From positions 1 to 37,893 of the IMG/VR virus record IMGVR_UViG_3300017963_000481: a DNA stretch of 37,893 nt; one strand, 5' to 3'. Below the pieces are notes generated by a model. That model was not told the origin of the DNA and made no database searches. It saw only the letters and a list, made by a program, of their open reading frames with translations. The DNA is from a virus. The translations under genes were made by a program, and so were the position numbers. Position 1 is the first letter of the stretch; each line of letters begins with the position of its first letter. This document shows positions 1 to 7,439 of this stretch, in pieces.

Positions 1-1
1 T

Positions 2-97
2 TACGAAGCCCACCGCTCAACATGTCCCACATTTCCACACCCCTTTACAGATGTAGAAGGTTGGGAGTGTATCGCATCGAATAAAGGGTTTGCCTAA
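2..97 (+). CDS. C-terminal end of an unknown protein (partial, enters from the left edge)
   Basis: Reading from base 2, 31 sense codons run to a TAA at 95-97. The peptide (it contains HRSTCPTFPHPF and later GWECIASNKGFA) has two Cys and two Trp/Phe-rich turns and reads like a protein end rather than noise. The TAA is followed within 20 bases by a GGGGAGAG ribosome-binding site and an ATG at 114, which fits the compact packing of this genome. No family is recognised and the N-terminus lies outside the window, so this could be chance. Confidence 0.35.
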   Translation, partial: YEAHRSTCPTFPHPFTDVEGWECIASNKGFA

Positions 98-113
98 ACC
101 GGGGAGAGTGAAA

Positions 114-161
114 ATGCCGATTGAGCCATATTACGACCACGGTGGAATCACCATTGACTGA
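114..161 (+). pseudogene. 15-codon remnant resembling the N-terminus of a phage DNA methyltransferase
   Basis: A good Shine-Dalgarno (GGGGAGAG, 100-108) precedes ATG 114, which encodes MPIEPYYDHGGITID and then TGA. Phage N4/N6 DNA methyltransferases commonly begin with a similar stretch (PYY, acidic residues, then ITI/TLY and a GD motif). Here the reading frame stops just where the GDC-type continuation would start, and an HNH endonuclease unit follows at once. The resemblance is from memory of the family; the inference is that the methyltransferase body was lost or displaced. It could instead be a genuine short leader peptide. Confidence 0.35.
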
Positions 162-180
162 TCCCTGTTCCAGTGATAAT

Positions 181-204
181 CTCCAGTAGAAATACTGGAG
201 GTGG
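181..204 (+). promoter_or_regulatory. RNA hairpin that sequesters the ribosome-binding site of the HNH endonuclease gene
   Basis: CTCCAGTA (181-188), loop GAAA (189-192) and TACTGGAG (193-200) form a perfect 8-bp stem closed by a GNRA-type tetraloop. The last four bases of the 3' arm are part of the Shine-Dalgarno GGAGGTGG (197-204) for the ATG at 209. A TGATAAT sequence (174-180) lies just upstream; a transcript starting about 7 bases after it would begin inside the stem-loop and leave the site free. The pairing is seen directly; the regulatory role is inferred. Confidence 0.6.
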
Positions 205-208
205 AACA

Positions 209-706
209 ATGAAAAGAGACAATTCATATCTATTAGGCAACAAGCATGCGGCTGGCAGTGGGCCTAATAAAACATCATTCAAAAAAGGATTTGTTCCGTG
301 GAACAAGGGGGTTAAGGGCTTAAGAATGAGTCCGGGAACAGAATTCAAAAAAGGCCATCAAAACACGAGAAAAATGGAAATCGGCACCATTACACAGCGA
401 AAATGCAAAAATAGAAATCGGCGAAATTTTATAAAAACAGACGAAGGATGGATCGAATTGGCAAAACATATTTGGACCACCATTCACGGGCAGATAATAA
501 AGGGTGACATTATTCACCACATAAACGGTGACCCAACAGATGACAGACCGGAGAATTTGATAGCGATGCCTCGCAGCGATCATCCTACTTTTCACAGCAG
601 GTGGGGATTGAGAGAGTTGAATGATGAACAGCGACGTTATTACCAGGAGCGTTATTGTGAAATTTCCGCCCGCCGCCTCAGCCAGGAGGTGTTGGATTTT
701 GGATAA
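209..706 (+). CDS. HNH homing-type endonuclease
   Basis: A 165-residue protein. The N-terminal half carries two basic FKKG repeats (FKKGFVPWNKG at about 24-34 and PGTEFKKGH at about 42-50) like the NUMOD-type DNA-binding motifs of homing endonucleases. The HNH core is at about 103-125: His103, His104 and Asn106 (HHINGD), then DDRPENLI and a third His at 125. These enzymes nick or cut DNA near their own insertion site and spread by recombination. I chose ATG 209 over the in-frame ATG at 173 because GGAGGTGG sits at 197-204. The gene follows a methyltransferase-like remnant and is free-standing, with no intron boundaries that I can recognise. The family call is firm; activity and target are unknown. 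Confidence 0.88.
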   Translation: MKRDNSYLLGNKHAAGSGPNKTSFKKGFVPWNKGVKGLRMSPGTEFKKGHQNTRKMEIGTITQRKCKNRNRRNFIKTDEGWIELAKHIWTTIHGQIIKGDIIHHINGDPTDDRPENLIAMPRSDHPTFHSRWGLRELNDEQRRYYQERYCEISARRLSQEVLDFG

Positions 707-717
707 GGAGAGGAGTT

Positions 718-861
718 ATGGAAAACCCACCCTATGACTACGAGCAACCGGAGGACAAGACCGGGCACTGCCAGAGGTGTTGTTATTTGCTATGTGACCG
801 TGACGAGGCGCCGTGCCTAAACTGTGACGGTGAGAATTTTGTAGAGAGGGAGGAAGAATAA
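718..861 (+). CDS. Small cysteine-rich protein, possible zinc ribbon
   Basis: A 47-residue ORF with a strong Shine-Dalgarno (AAGGAGAGGAG, 704-715) and ATG 718. It contains five Cys and one His arranged as H-C-x2-CC, then C, then CLNC, compatible with binding one zinc ion, in an acidic protein (ends in EREEE). It starts 12 bases after the endonuclease stop. No family recognised; small zinc-ribbon proteins of this kind are common in phage genomes and usually of unknown role. Confidence 0.6.
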   Translation: MENPPYDYEQPEDKTGHCQRCCYLLCDRDEAPCLNCDGENFVEREEE

Positions 862-941
862 CCCCCTTGCGATCCTTTACAAAAACCTTTACACTAGGTG
901 TGGGAGGTAGCAGAAAACAGAATGAGAACAAGGAGATGGAG

Positions 942-1184
942 ATGATAGGATTTTTAGAGGATGCGCTTTTGTGGCTTCGAGCGGCTTTCCCACTTTTAAT
1001 TATCGGAGCGATGACACTCGGTTTTATTATCACGCTCGGCGTCGCCATCGCTGCTCCGGCGCCCAAACCACCGGCCCAAATTGGGACGTGTGGTGTTAGC
1101 GTGTGTTCGGTCCAGTTGGCTGACGGCATCAGGTGTGTGTTGACCACTGCCGGCGGGCTGGACTGTGACTGGGGGGAGAAGTGA
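942..1184 (+). CDS. Small single-span membrane protein of unknown function
   Basis: An 80-residue protein from ATG 942, chosen over longer in-frame starts because AAGGAG (930-935) is ideally spaced. Residues about 10-40 form one long hydrophobic segment (LLWLRAAF, then LLIIGAMTLGFIITLGVAIAA), followed by a Pro-rich linker (PAPKPPA) and a soluble tail with four Cys that could form disulfides outside the cytoplasm. Position before the terminase and membrane topology would fit a holin-, spanin- or superinfection-type protein, but no family is recognised. The TGA stop overlaps the GTG of the next gene. Confidence 0.65.
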   Translation: MIGFLEDALLWLRAAFPLLIIGAMTLGFIITLGVAIAAPAPKPPAQIGTCGVSVCSVQLADGIRCVLTTAGGLDCDWGEK

Positions 1185-1432
1185 TTATTTACAAACCTGA
1201 TTGGATTACTTCTGGACGATATGATCGTACGTTTAATGTCGAGACAGAGGGGAACGGTTTTCGTGTCTACGTTTTGGATCAGTGGGTCAATCTTCCCAAG
1301 GAGGAATTCACCGACATGATCCACGCGTGCGCCAAACATCTCGGGTTTGACCTGATTCCTCACAACACCACCGACCTGCAGGAAATCAACCGGAAACTGA
1401 ACAGGTTGCTGACTATTGTGGAGGGCAAATAA
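1181..1432 (+). CDS. Conserved-looking hypothetical protein (83 aa)
   Basis: Starts at a GTG that overlaps the previous stop (GTGA) and ends in a TAATG overlap with the next gene, the translational coupling seen across this operon. The N-terminal half is beta-like (VYVLDQWVNLP), the C-terminal half helical with a leucine-rich end (LQEINRKLNRLLTIVE) that may be a short coiled coil. No family recognised. Confidence 0.65.
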   Translation: MIIYKPDWITSGRYDRTFNVETEGNGFRVYVLDQWVNLPKEEFTDMIHACAKHLGFDLIPHNTTDLQEINRKLNRLLTIVEGK

Positions 1433-1713
1433 TGGGTTGGCAAATCGTGAAACAACCGTCGGACGGGTGGGCTGTGTGGAGCACCATCACCGATTCGTTT
1501 TTGTGCTGGAACTGCTCACGCGAAGAGTTGATTGACTGGTGGGCTGAAAACACTGCCAATAGGGCAAGAAAAACAGCCGCTGAATGGATGGATGATATTG
1601 AGAGTCGCGGTGTGCCCAAAACACAGTTTTCGTTCGACTGGGAGTCCTGCGTTGAACTGTACGAAGCCAACCACGGTAAACCGTTTGATCCAGACGGAGG
1701 GGAGGAACAGTGA
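1432..1713 (+). CDS. Hypothetical protein (93 aa), tryptophan-rich
   Basis: ATG 1432 shares its A with the previous TAA. The protein is acidic and Trp-rich, with a beta-like start (GWQIVKQPSDGWAVWSTIT) and a helical middle (SREELIDWWAENTANRARK). The opening pattern resembles proteins that describe a conditional surface, but I do not recognise a family. It overlaps the next GTG by four bases, so it belongs to the same transcript leading into the terminase genes. Confidence 0.65.
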   Translation: MGWQIVKQPSDGWAVWSTITDSFLCWNCSREELIDWWAENTANRARKTAAEWMDDIESRGVPKTQFSFDWESCVELYEANHGKPFDPDGGEEQ

Positions 1714-1898
1714 CCACAGCAGACACATTCAAGGGCGCCAAGCGCCTTGAGGGGGAGACATGGGAGGACTACAAGGCGCGCAGGGCACGCGAGAACGCCC
1801 TGACTCGGAAGATCCTAAGGGGGAAGGTGGTGTGGGACCCGCGACGTGAGGGAAAGGCGTACACAAGGCCGGTGGATGAATCTGGTAAGCCAAGCTAG
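1710..1898 (+). CDS. Small basic hypothetical protein (62 aa)
   Basis: GTG 1710 overlaps the previous TGA, with GGAGGGGAGG just upstream. The 62 residues are highly charged (WEDYKARRARENALTRKILRGK) and probably a single amphipathic helix followed by a disordered tail. It overlaps the first eight codons of the small terminase gene. It might bind DNA or packaging proteins given the neighbourhood; no family recognised. Confidence 0.55.
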   Translation: MTTADTFKGAKRLEGETWEDYKARRARENALTRKILRGKVVWDPRREGKAYTRPVDESGKPS

Positions 1899-2532
1899 TG
1901 TTGCCAGGGGGCTCCAACTGAGCCGGCCGGCCATCGGTGAAGCGGTAAAACGTGGGGTGTTGCGCAAGGTTAAGGGATACATCGACCTCGACTGTGAATT
2001 GACAAAACTCTACATTTCGAAGGTGGAGGCGCGCAAAGGGATCACTTTCACCCACCCGAAACTGACGCAACCCAAGCCAACGCCAAAACCACCAAGGAAA
2101 AAGCGGAATCGGGTACCGGCTGAGGTTTCCAAACCGACACAATTGGCCCAGATAACTAGCGATAGTAGCAGGCTGGGCGACCCTACACTCGATAGGAGTC
2201 CCGACGAGATAGTACTGGACCGGGCCGAGCTCGAGCGCTTGAAAATCGCCGAGTCAGTTATCAAGATGCGCACCGAGACGATGGCTAAGCGAAAAGAGTT
2301 GGTCAGTCGCGACCTGAACCAGACCGTTTTCGCAAAACTGGCCGCGGTGGATACCAGTGAACTCCACCCATTGGGGGACTCCATCAGCGGCGACCTGGCT
2401 GCAGCGTTCGGACTGGACGACAACGAGGCCAGGGTTAAAGCCAAGGCCATCGTTGATAAACGGGTATTCAGGGCTCTGAAACACAGAAAGAGAATCATGG
2501 AAGACTGGATAAAGAAGATCGGCACTAAATGA
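1876..2532 (+). CDS. Terminase small subunit, Nu1-type
   Basis: A 218-residue protein directly before the large terminase, its stop overlapping the next ATG (ATGA). The N-terminus (about 1-45) looks like a winged helix-turn-helix (VSQASVARGLQLSRPAIGEAV), used by Nu1-like subunits to bind the packaging site. A Lys/Pro-rich linker (about 60-85) leads to a helical C-terminal half (ERLKIAESVIKMRTETM and onwards), probably for oligomerisation and contact with the large subunit. I used ATG 1876 rather than an upstream start at 1846 because the family begins at the DNA-binding domain. Role inferred from position and architecture; sequence similarity is modest. Confidence 0.75.
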   Translation: MNLVSQASVARGLQLSRPAIGEAVKRGVLRKVKGYIDLDCELTKLYISKVEARKGITFTHPKLTQPKPTPKPPRKKRNRVPAEVSKPTQLAQITSDSSRLGDPTLDRSPDEIVLDRAELERLKIAESVIKMRTETMAKRKELVSRDLNQTVFAKLAAVDTSELHPLGDSISGDLAAAFGLDDNEARVKAKAIVDKRVFRALKHRKRIMEDWIKKIGTK

Positions 2533-4502
2533 CCTTCGCCGCCGAGGCCCTCCGCTGGGATTCCGACTTTTTCGTTGAGCAGATGGGGCTCAGCCCCGTC
2601 GAGCCGCCGCCGTCGTCAATAGCTGACTGGATACAAGACCGGCGCGTGATGCCTGTCTCAACCCCCTTCCCGGGCTTCTGGGACAACTCCAAGACTCCGT
2701 TTTGGGTCGAGTTGATGAACGACCTATCGCCCGGTTCACCGGTGCGTCACGAGGTGCTCCTCAAGTGCGCCCAGATCGGGGCCAGTGCGGTAGCTGAGAA
2801 CGTGGTTGCGTTCTACATCGGCGCCAGCCCGTCAGAGATCCTCTATGTGTCCGCCACTATCGACGCCCTGAAAAAATGGGCCAGCAAGCGTTTAGAGCCG
2901 ATTATTGACAGTTGTGATTTGCGGCGACTGATGACCGCTGGCATCGATACCCCAGGCAACCGGCGCAGCGGCGACCTGATTCTGTCAAAAATGTTCATCG
3001 GTGGTGCGTTGGACATGGCATCGGCGCAGAGTGCATCTTCGTTGCGGTCTGACTCCAAGCGGATCCTCATCCGTGACGAGATTGACGGGGCCAAGGCTGA
3101 GCTAGACACCGGTGAGGGCAATTGGCTATCGGTGTCGGCCGCCCGGTGCAAAGCATGGGGTAGCCGGGCTAAAATCTTCGACCTGTCCACGCCTACGGTG
3201 GAGGGTAAGAGCCTCATTTATGAGCAGTATCAGTACGGCGACAAGCGAAAGTTTCTAGTGCCCTGTCCGCGGTGTGGGACGTTCCAGGTTTTGAAGTGGG
3301 GCAACGAGAGGAGCAACCACGGAGTTCGGCCAGAGAAGAAAGCCGGCAAACTGGTATCGGCATACTACATCTGTGAGCACTGCCACGACGCCATTTTTAA
3401 CCACGAAAAAACCGAGATGTTAGAGCGTGGGTATTGGGAGGCGTCACGGGAGAGCGACGAGGATTGGTACGTCAGCCGTCACATCAACGGCCTTTATCGC
3501 CCGGTCGGGATGGAGACCTGGACCGATATGTGGAGGGAATTCGAGTTAGCCCAGGACGACCCTGAGAAAATGAGAGGATTTGTTAACCTACAACTCGGCC
3601 GACCGTTCAAAGAGACGGGGGCCAGACCAAAGGCTGAAAAAGTGATTGAGTTAAAAGGAGGATACAAGAGCGGAACGATTCCCGACGGCGTGCTATTCCT
3701 CACCGCCGGGATAGACGTTCAGTGGGGCTCGAAAAAAGACACAGCCACCCCCCCACGGTTAGAAATGGAGATCGTTGGACACGGTGAGAGGTTTAGAACC
3801 TGGTCAATTCAGTATCTTAGAATAGAGGGAGCAGTCGACGACGAAAACGCCGGGGCCTGGGCTGAATTGGCAAAGATGGATCTCGATGGCAAATTCAGGT
3901 TCAAACGTGACGATGGGCGCATTTTTGGCCTAAATTTTGTACTAATTGACTCAGGAGACGGTAAAACGACCGACACAGTGTATAAATTTTGCAGTGGGTG
4001 GATGAACACCTACCCGTCCAAAGGGTTTCGCTGGATCAAGACCAAAAAAGAGGATCCACACGATAAGTTTATCGCCGGTAGTTTTCACAAGCGGTACAAC
4101 ATGTCGAAGGTGGGCGGAGATGTCGAGTTGTACACGATCGGCACGGTGCTCTACAAAACCCAGTTGTACAAAAACCTTAAGATCCTACCCAGCCCAACCG
4201 GCGATAACCCGCCCGGGTTTTGCGCATTCCCAGCCGATTATGGTCAAAAATTCTTCGATATGCTCACCGCAGAGGAGAGGCTATCAGACGGCAGCTACGA
4301 AAACTATGGGCGTAGAAACGAGGCGCTCGACTGTCGCGTGATGGCGCTATGCGCTTGTGATATCTACTTAAAGAAGAAAATCGAACAGCTTAAGACGTTT
4401 TACAGACAAGAGAAAAAGTGGAACGCTGATCAGGTCGCAAAGATCGATTTTACCTTCGCTCTCAAGATGTTGGAGGCGTCCACCCGCCGAAAAATCAAGT
4501 AA
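2529..4502 (+). CDS. terL: Terminase large subunit, GpA family
   Basis: A 657-residue packaging motor and cos-cleaving nuclease of the lambda gpA type. The ATPase domain shows a Walker-A-like stretch KCAQIGASA at about 79-87 that lacks the usual GKT lysine, and Walker B ILIRDEID at about 179-186. A four-cysteine zinc knuckle follows (Cys246, Cys249, Cys282, Cys285). The nuclease domain has its three acidic positions in AGIDVQ (Asp396), VLIDSGD (Asp474) and LDCRVMALCA (Asp601). Length matches the family. It acts with the small subunit and docks on the portal encoded just downstream. Confidence 0.96.
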   Translation: MTFAAEALRWDSDFFVEQMGLSPVEPPPSSIADWIQDRRVMPVSTPFPGFWDNSKTPFWVELMNDLSPGSPVRHEVLLKCAQIGASAVAENVVAFYIGASPSEILYVSATIDALKKWASKRLEPIIDSCDLRRLMTAGIDTPGNRRSGDLILSKMFIGGALDMASAQSASSLRSDSKRILIRDEIDGAKAELDTGEGNWLSVSAARCKAWGSRAKIFDLSTPTVEGKSLIYEQYQYGDKRKFLVPCPRCGTFQVLKWGNERSNHGVRPEKKAGKLVSAYYICEHCHDAIFNHEKTEMLERGYWEASRESDEDWYVSRHINGLYRPVGMETWTDMWREFELAQDDPEKMRGFVNLQLGRPFKETGARPKAEKVIELKGGYKSGTIPDGVLFLTAGIDVQWGSKKDTATPPRLEMEIVGHGERFRTWSIQYLRIEGAVDDENAGAWAELAKMDLDGKFRFKRDDGRIFGLNFVLIDSGDGKTTDTVYKFCSGWMNTYPSKGFRWIKTKKEDPHDKFIAGSFHKRYNMSKVGGDVELYTIGTVLYKTQLYKNLKILPSPTGDNPPGFCAFPADYGQKFFDMLTAEERLSDGSYENYGRRNEALDCRVMALCACDIYLKKKIEQLKTFYRQEKKWNADQVAKIDFTFALKMLEASTRRKIK

Positions 4503-4505
4503 TTG

Positions 4506-4534
4506 TTGATAATCCGTTTGGAGCGCGGTACAAT
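4506..4534 (+). promoter_or_regulatory. Sigma70-type promoter after the terminase gene
   Basis: TTGATA (4506-4511) and TACAAT (4529-4534) are separated by exactly 17 bases, a close match to the bacterial consensus. Transcription would start near 4541. The box starts just after the terminase stop. It would produce only about 53 nucleotides before the terminator at 4567-4593, unless readthrough feeds the head genes. Confidence 0.6.
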
Positions 4535-4540
4535 TTCCGT

Positions 4541-4593
4541 GTCACAGTTTCTCATTTCTGTCTCCTGGCCGCCACCTCCCCGGCGGCCTTTTT
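4541..4593 (+). ncRNA. Candidate short RNA ending in a terminator with a CCUCC-type loop
   Basis: The interval between the predicted start at about 4541 and the U-tract is about 53 bases and holds no ORF with a ribosome-binding site. Its terminator loop reads ACCTCCCC, complementary to Shine-Dalgarno sequences, and GTCTCCTG at 4560-4567 is also complementary to AGGAGAC-type sites such as that of the lipoprotein gene at 28721. Small RNAs with C-rich loops that mask ribosome-binding sites are known in bacteria; whether this is one is inference. Confidence 0.3.
4567..4593 (+). terminator. Rho-independent terminator downstream of terL
   Basis: GGCCGCC (4567-4573) and GGCGGCC (4582-4588) form a perfect 7-bp GC stem around the loop ACCTCCCC, followed by five T. 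It should end transcripts from the terminase genes and from the promoter at 4506. A weaker hairpin with T5 (GCTAC 4603-4607, GTAGC 4613-4617) follows. Head genes from 4663 on must then rely on antitermination, readthrough or another promoter. Confidence 0.85.
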
Positions 4594-4662
4594 ATTTTCG
4601 GTGCTACTCATCGTAGCTTTTTCCGCTTGTATTTAAATCGGCATTGACGTACCCTTTAACCT

Positions 4663-4941
4663 ATGACGCGTTTATCCGCAGAACGTCGAACATTTTACGA
4701 AGAGCAAAAGGCCATCAAAATTATACAGTTGGCTGCAGCAAATGAGGCGCTGACCGACGTTATCGGCTCGCCGGCGGATTACACGTTTGACTCTGGCGAA
4801 GGCTCACAGCGGACGAAAGCTCAGCGGCTTGATTATCTCTACACGCTGATTAATAGCCTTGAGGCCGAAATAGACCGGCTAATTCGGCTGTTGGCCGGTG
4901 GTGGAGGACTGGTGCACATTAACCTACGGAGGCGCATCTGA
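4663..4941 (+). CDS. Small head protein in the gpW (head-tail connector) position
   Basis: A 92-residue mostly helical protein located between large terminase and portal, exactly where lambda-type genomes place gpW. It has an N-terminal helix (RRTFYEEQKAIKIIQLAAANEAL), a short beta-like turn (ADYTFDSGEGSQ) and a C-terminal helix (LDYLYTLINSLEAEIDRLIRLL), the alpha-beta-alpha pattern of gpW-like and related connectors, though it is longer than gpW (68 residues). The Shine-Dalgarno is poor; the ATG is kept because the frame fits. It overlaps the portal start (TGATG). Function from position, not clear similarity. Confidence 0.6.
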   Translation: MTRLSAERRTFYEEQKAIKIIQLAAANEALTDVIGSPADYTFDSGEGSQRTKAQRLDYLYTLINSLEAEIDRLIRLLAGGGGLVHINLRRRI

Positions 4942-6575
4942 TGGGACTGCTAGATAAAATCAAAGAGATCTGGCACTCTGGGACGTCTCCGGTCACCCAA
5001 ATGGTTCCAGTTCGCACCGGTGCCTATTTCGGGGGCACTGGCACAATAGGCCCATACGGCGCAGGATATTTCGACGGGGCAAAGTGGCCAGGTGGGTTGA
5101 GCTCATCAGGCCGCGGGATGATTCTCGACAACAAGGTTTTGCGCCAAAACGCACGAACCACCGTCCAGGAGACGCCACAAGCCAAGGCGGTAGTTACCAG
5201 GTTTGTCGATACCGTTGTTGACTGCGGTCTGATTCTTGACTCTCAGCCGATGGCGACGATACTCGGGTTAGATCCAGAGGATGCGCGAGCATGGGGCGAG
5301 GACGTCGCAAGGCGGTTCCACTTGTGGGCCGTGTCTAAAAAGTGCTCCGTCGACGAGATAGACAATTTTTACCAACTCCAGCGGCTAGCCGGTCTACAAC
5401 AGATCCGGGACGGTGAGTTTTTCGTGAGGCTCCATTATTCTGGGCGCTCAGATTTGTCGAACCCGCTGCAACTCCAGATGATTGACGCCGACCAGATCGA
5501 CGGTTGTGGGTTTACGTCCACTTTTGGCGTCCAGTTTCGTGACGACGGTATCAGCCGGGACAAAAACGGCCGAGAGACCGGCTACCTGGTGAGCTTCTCA
5601 GACCTAGACGGCAACTATAAGCAGATCGTCGTGCCGGCCTACGGGCCGAAATCCAAACGCCGATTTATGCTCCATGCGTTTACGCGTGAGTTTGCTGGGC
5701 AGGGCCGCGGGCTGACTAGGTTTTCCCACATGATTCAGGAGTTTGAAAACATCACCGATTACTCGAGCGCCGAAATCAAAAAGGCGATCAACCAGAGTCA
5801 ATTTACGATGTTTGTCGAGCCGAGCGACACCGCCGATGCGAGCAGCCCGCTTGATAATATGGTCAGTGAGTACGCCGGTGTTGCCAGCGCAGCATACGGG
5901 GCTTACCCAACGTCATCGCCAGACGGTGAGACGCCGGTACCGTTCGATGAGTTGATGCGATACGTACCGCTACCAGAGGCCACCGACAGGGTGCCAGGCA
6001 GCGTTGGGTTGTTTAACCTGCACGCCGGAGAGACAGTCAAACCGTTTGAATCCACAGCGCCTAGCCAACAGTTTGACTCTTTTGTGGACAGCTTCACCGG
6101 ACATCTGGCTGCCTCTGTGTCGATGCCGATAGAAGTGCTCTTGATGAAGTTTGGCACGAGCTACAGCGCCTCCAGGGCCGCATTGGTGCTGTTTTGGCGC
6201 GTGGCTCAAATTCAACAAATGGAACTCGCCGCCGATTTTCTCGACTGCGTCTTTGAGGCTTGGTTATCGGAGGAGATCGCCAGGGGGAGCATCAGCGCGC
6301 CGGGCTGGCAGGATCCGATGTTGCGGCAGGCCTGGTTGAACAACACTTGGATCGGCGCCCCGATGCCATCGATTGACCCGCTCAAGGCCGCCAAGGCCGA
6401 AAAAGAATACGCCGCCCTGGGTGCCAAGGATCTCGATACTATCGCCCGAGAGGTAAACGGATCAGACGGCCGAGTGAATCGGGCGAAATTAACAAAACAA
6501 TACGAGGAGCTTCCGGTAGCACCTTGGGACGACAAAACAGGAGGGGAGTCAGATGGCGAACCCGGTAATAGTTGA
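4941..6575 (+). CDS. Portal protein, lambda gpB family
   Basis: A 544-residue member of the lambda-type portal family that forms the dodecameric ring at one capsid vertex through which DNA enters and leaves. Family-like segments include the early NARTTVQETPQAKAVVTRFV helix, the MIDADQIDG stretch, the RGLTRFSHMI segment, the SASRAALVLFWRV helix and the C-terminal WIGAPMPSIDPLKAAKAE stretch typical of gpB. Length matches. It sits between terminase/connector and, unusually, six unknown genes before the protease. The last 23 bases overlap the next gene. Confidence 0.94.
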   Translation: MGLLDKIKEIWHSGTSPVTQMVPVRTGAYFGGTGTIGPYGAGYFDGAKWPGGLSSSGRGMILDNKVLRQNARTTVQETPQAKAVVTRFVDTVVDCGLILDSQPMATILGLDPEDARAWGEDVARRFHLWAVSKKCSVDEIDNFYQLQRLAGLQQIRDGEFFVRLHYSGRSDLSNPLQLQMIDADQIDGCGFTSTFGVQFRDDGISRDKNGRETGYLVSFSDLDGNYKQIVVPAYGPKSKRRFMLHAFTREFAGQGRGLTRFSHMIQEFENITDYSSAEIKKAINQSQFTMFVEPSDTADASSPLDNMVSEYAGVASAAYGAYPTSSPDGETPVPFDELMRYVPLPEATDRVPGSVGLFNLHAGETVKPFESTAPSQQFDSFVDSFTGHLAASVSMPIEVLLMKFGTSYSASRAALVLFWRVAQIQQMELAADFLDCVFEAWLSEEIARGSISAPGWQDPMLRQAWLNNTWIGAPMPSIDPLKAAKAEKEYAALGAKDLDTIAREVNGSDGRVNRAKLTKQYEELPVAPWDDKTGGESDGEPGNS

Positions 6576-6822
6576 TATCACCCCTAAGGACACGTGGGTG
6601 AAAGTGGCCACCGCGGTCACCTATGGGGAGGTGTGGGTCATCAACAATGATCCGAACTACCTCCACACCTATAAACTGACCGGTGAGGCTGCCCCCAACG
6701 ACACCACCGACCGGCCCAAAGCGGTCAATCTGGACATCAACGCATCAATCGCACATGACGCCCTGATTGACGTCTACGTGATGGCAACCGGCGCCGTGGG
6801 GCAAGTAAGGGTGGACCTATGA
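6553..6822 (+). CDS. Small beta-rich protein of the portal-protease block (89 aa)
   Basis: Starts inside the portal gene 3' end with GAGGGGAG just upstream, and ends in an ATGA overlap with the next gene. The sequence alternates short hydrophobic strands (VIVDITPKDTWVKVATAV, then EVWVINND) like a compact beta-sandwich, with no Cys and no membrane segment. A structural or decoration role in the virion is plausible from position. No family recognised. Confidence 0.65.
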   Translation: MANPVIVDITPKDTWVKVATAVTYGEVWVINNDPNYLHTYKLTGEAAPNDTTDRPKAVNLDINASIAHDALIDVYVMATGAVGQVRVDL

Positions 6823-7427
6823 GCGGCACAGACGATTGTAGCAAACCGATTGGCAATGGCGTTAGGACGGTAGCGACACAGGGCAACCCAAGTCCGACAG
6901 CAACACCGGTCCAGGTTGGGGCAATCGCGAAGGCCGCCGAGCCGACAGCGGTAACCGCGGAGACGCTCAACTCACTCATCACCGACCTGTATCAACAGTT
7001 GGTCACCGCGGCGTTCGAGTGGGCAACCAGATCCGACCGGACCACCGAGCAGGATCCGATCTCTACACACTACAACCCTGAAAGCACTACGTCCACTGGA
7101 GCGGTGGCAAACGGCACACCGTACGACCTGATTATTGACATGGATGGCTATCGCGGGTGTGAGGTACAAATCGAGAACACTGTGGCAGGTGTGGGTGATA
7201 CGTTTGCTGTCACATATCACGCTAGCGTCGAGGGAGTCGATCCAAGCGATGCATGGCTGGACGCCACGACGAACGGCTGGAACCTTGTCGCCGGTGCCAC
7301 TCTGGCGGTGGACCATATCATGGCAGCCGAGCCGTTCCACGTGCCGCGGGGGCACATGGTGAGGATCACTACAGCTGGCGGAAACAATGATCTGGAGTTC
7401 GATATCCATGTCAAAACTTTGTATTAG
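6819..7427 (+). CDS. Hypothetical structural protein with a beta-sandwich-like C-terminal half (202 aa)
   Basis: Residues 1-75 are low-complexity and helical (rich in Thr, Ala and Pro), perhaps an anchor; residues about 85-202 read as beta strands (GYRGCEVQIENT, DTFAVTYHASVEG, HMVRITTAGGNN, LEFDIHVKTLY), similar in style to jelly-roll virion proteins. Translationally coupled to the preceding gene. The C-terminus resembles small trimerising virion proteins in general pattern only. No family recognised. Confidence 0.65.
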   Translation: MSGTDDCSKPIGNGVRTVATQGNPSPTATPVQVGAIAKAAEPTAVTAETLNSLITDLYQQLVTAAFEWATRSDRTTEQDPISTHYNPESTTSTGAVANGTPYDLIIDMDGYRGCEVQIENTVAGVGDTFAVTYHASVEGVDPSDAWLDATTNGWNLVAGATLAVDHIMAAEPFHVPRGHMVRITTAGGNNDLEFDIHVKTLY

Positions 7428-7439
7428 GGGGGTGGGGCG

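Noticed and set aside
154-180. TTGACT with GATAAT as a standard sigma70 promoter
   Set aside because: The spacing is 15 bases, too short for confidence; I only use the -10-like TGATAAT in the hairpin hypothesis.
716-1363. Long leftward ORF (215 aa)
   Set aside because: It lies opposite real rightward genes, has low-complexity Ser/Pro-rich content and no ribosome-binding site.
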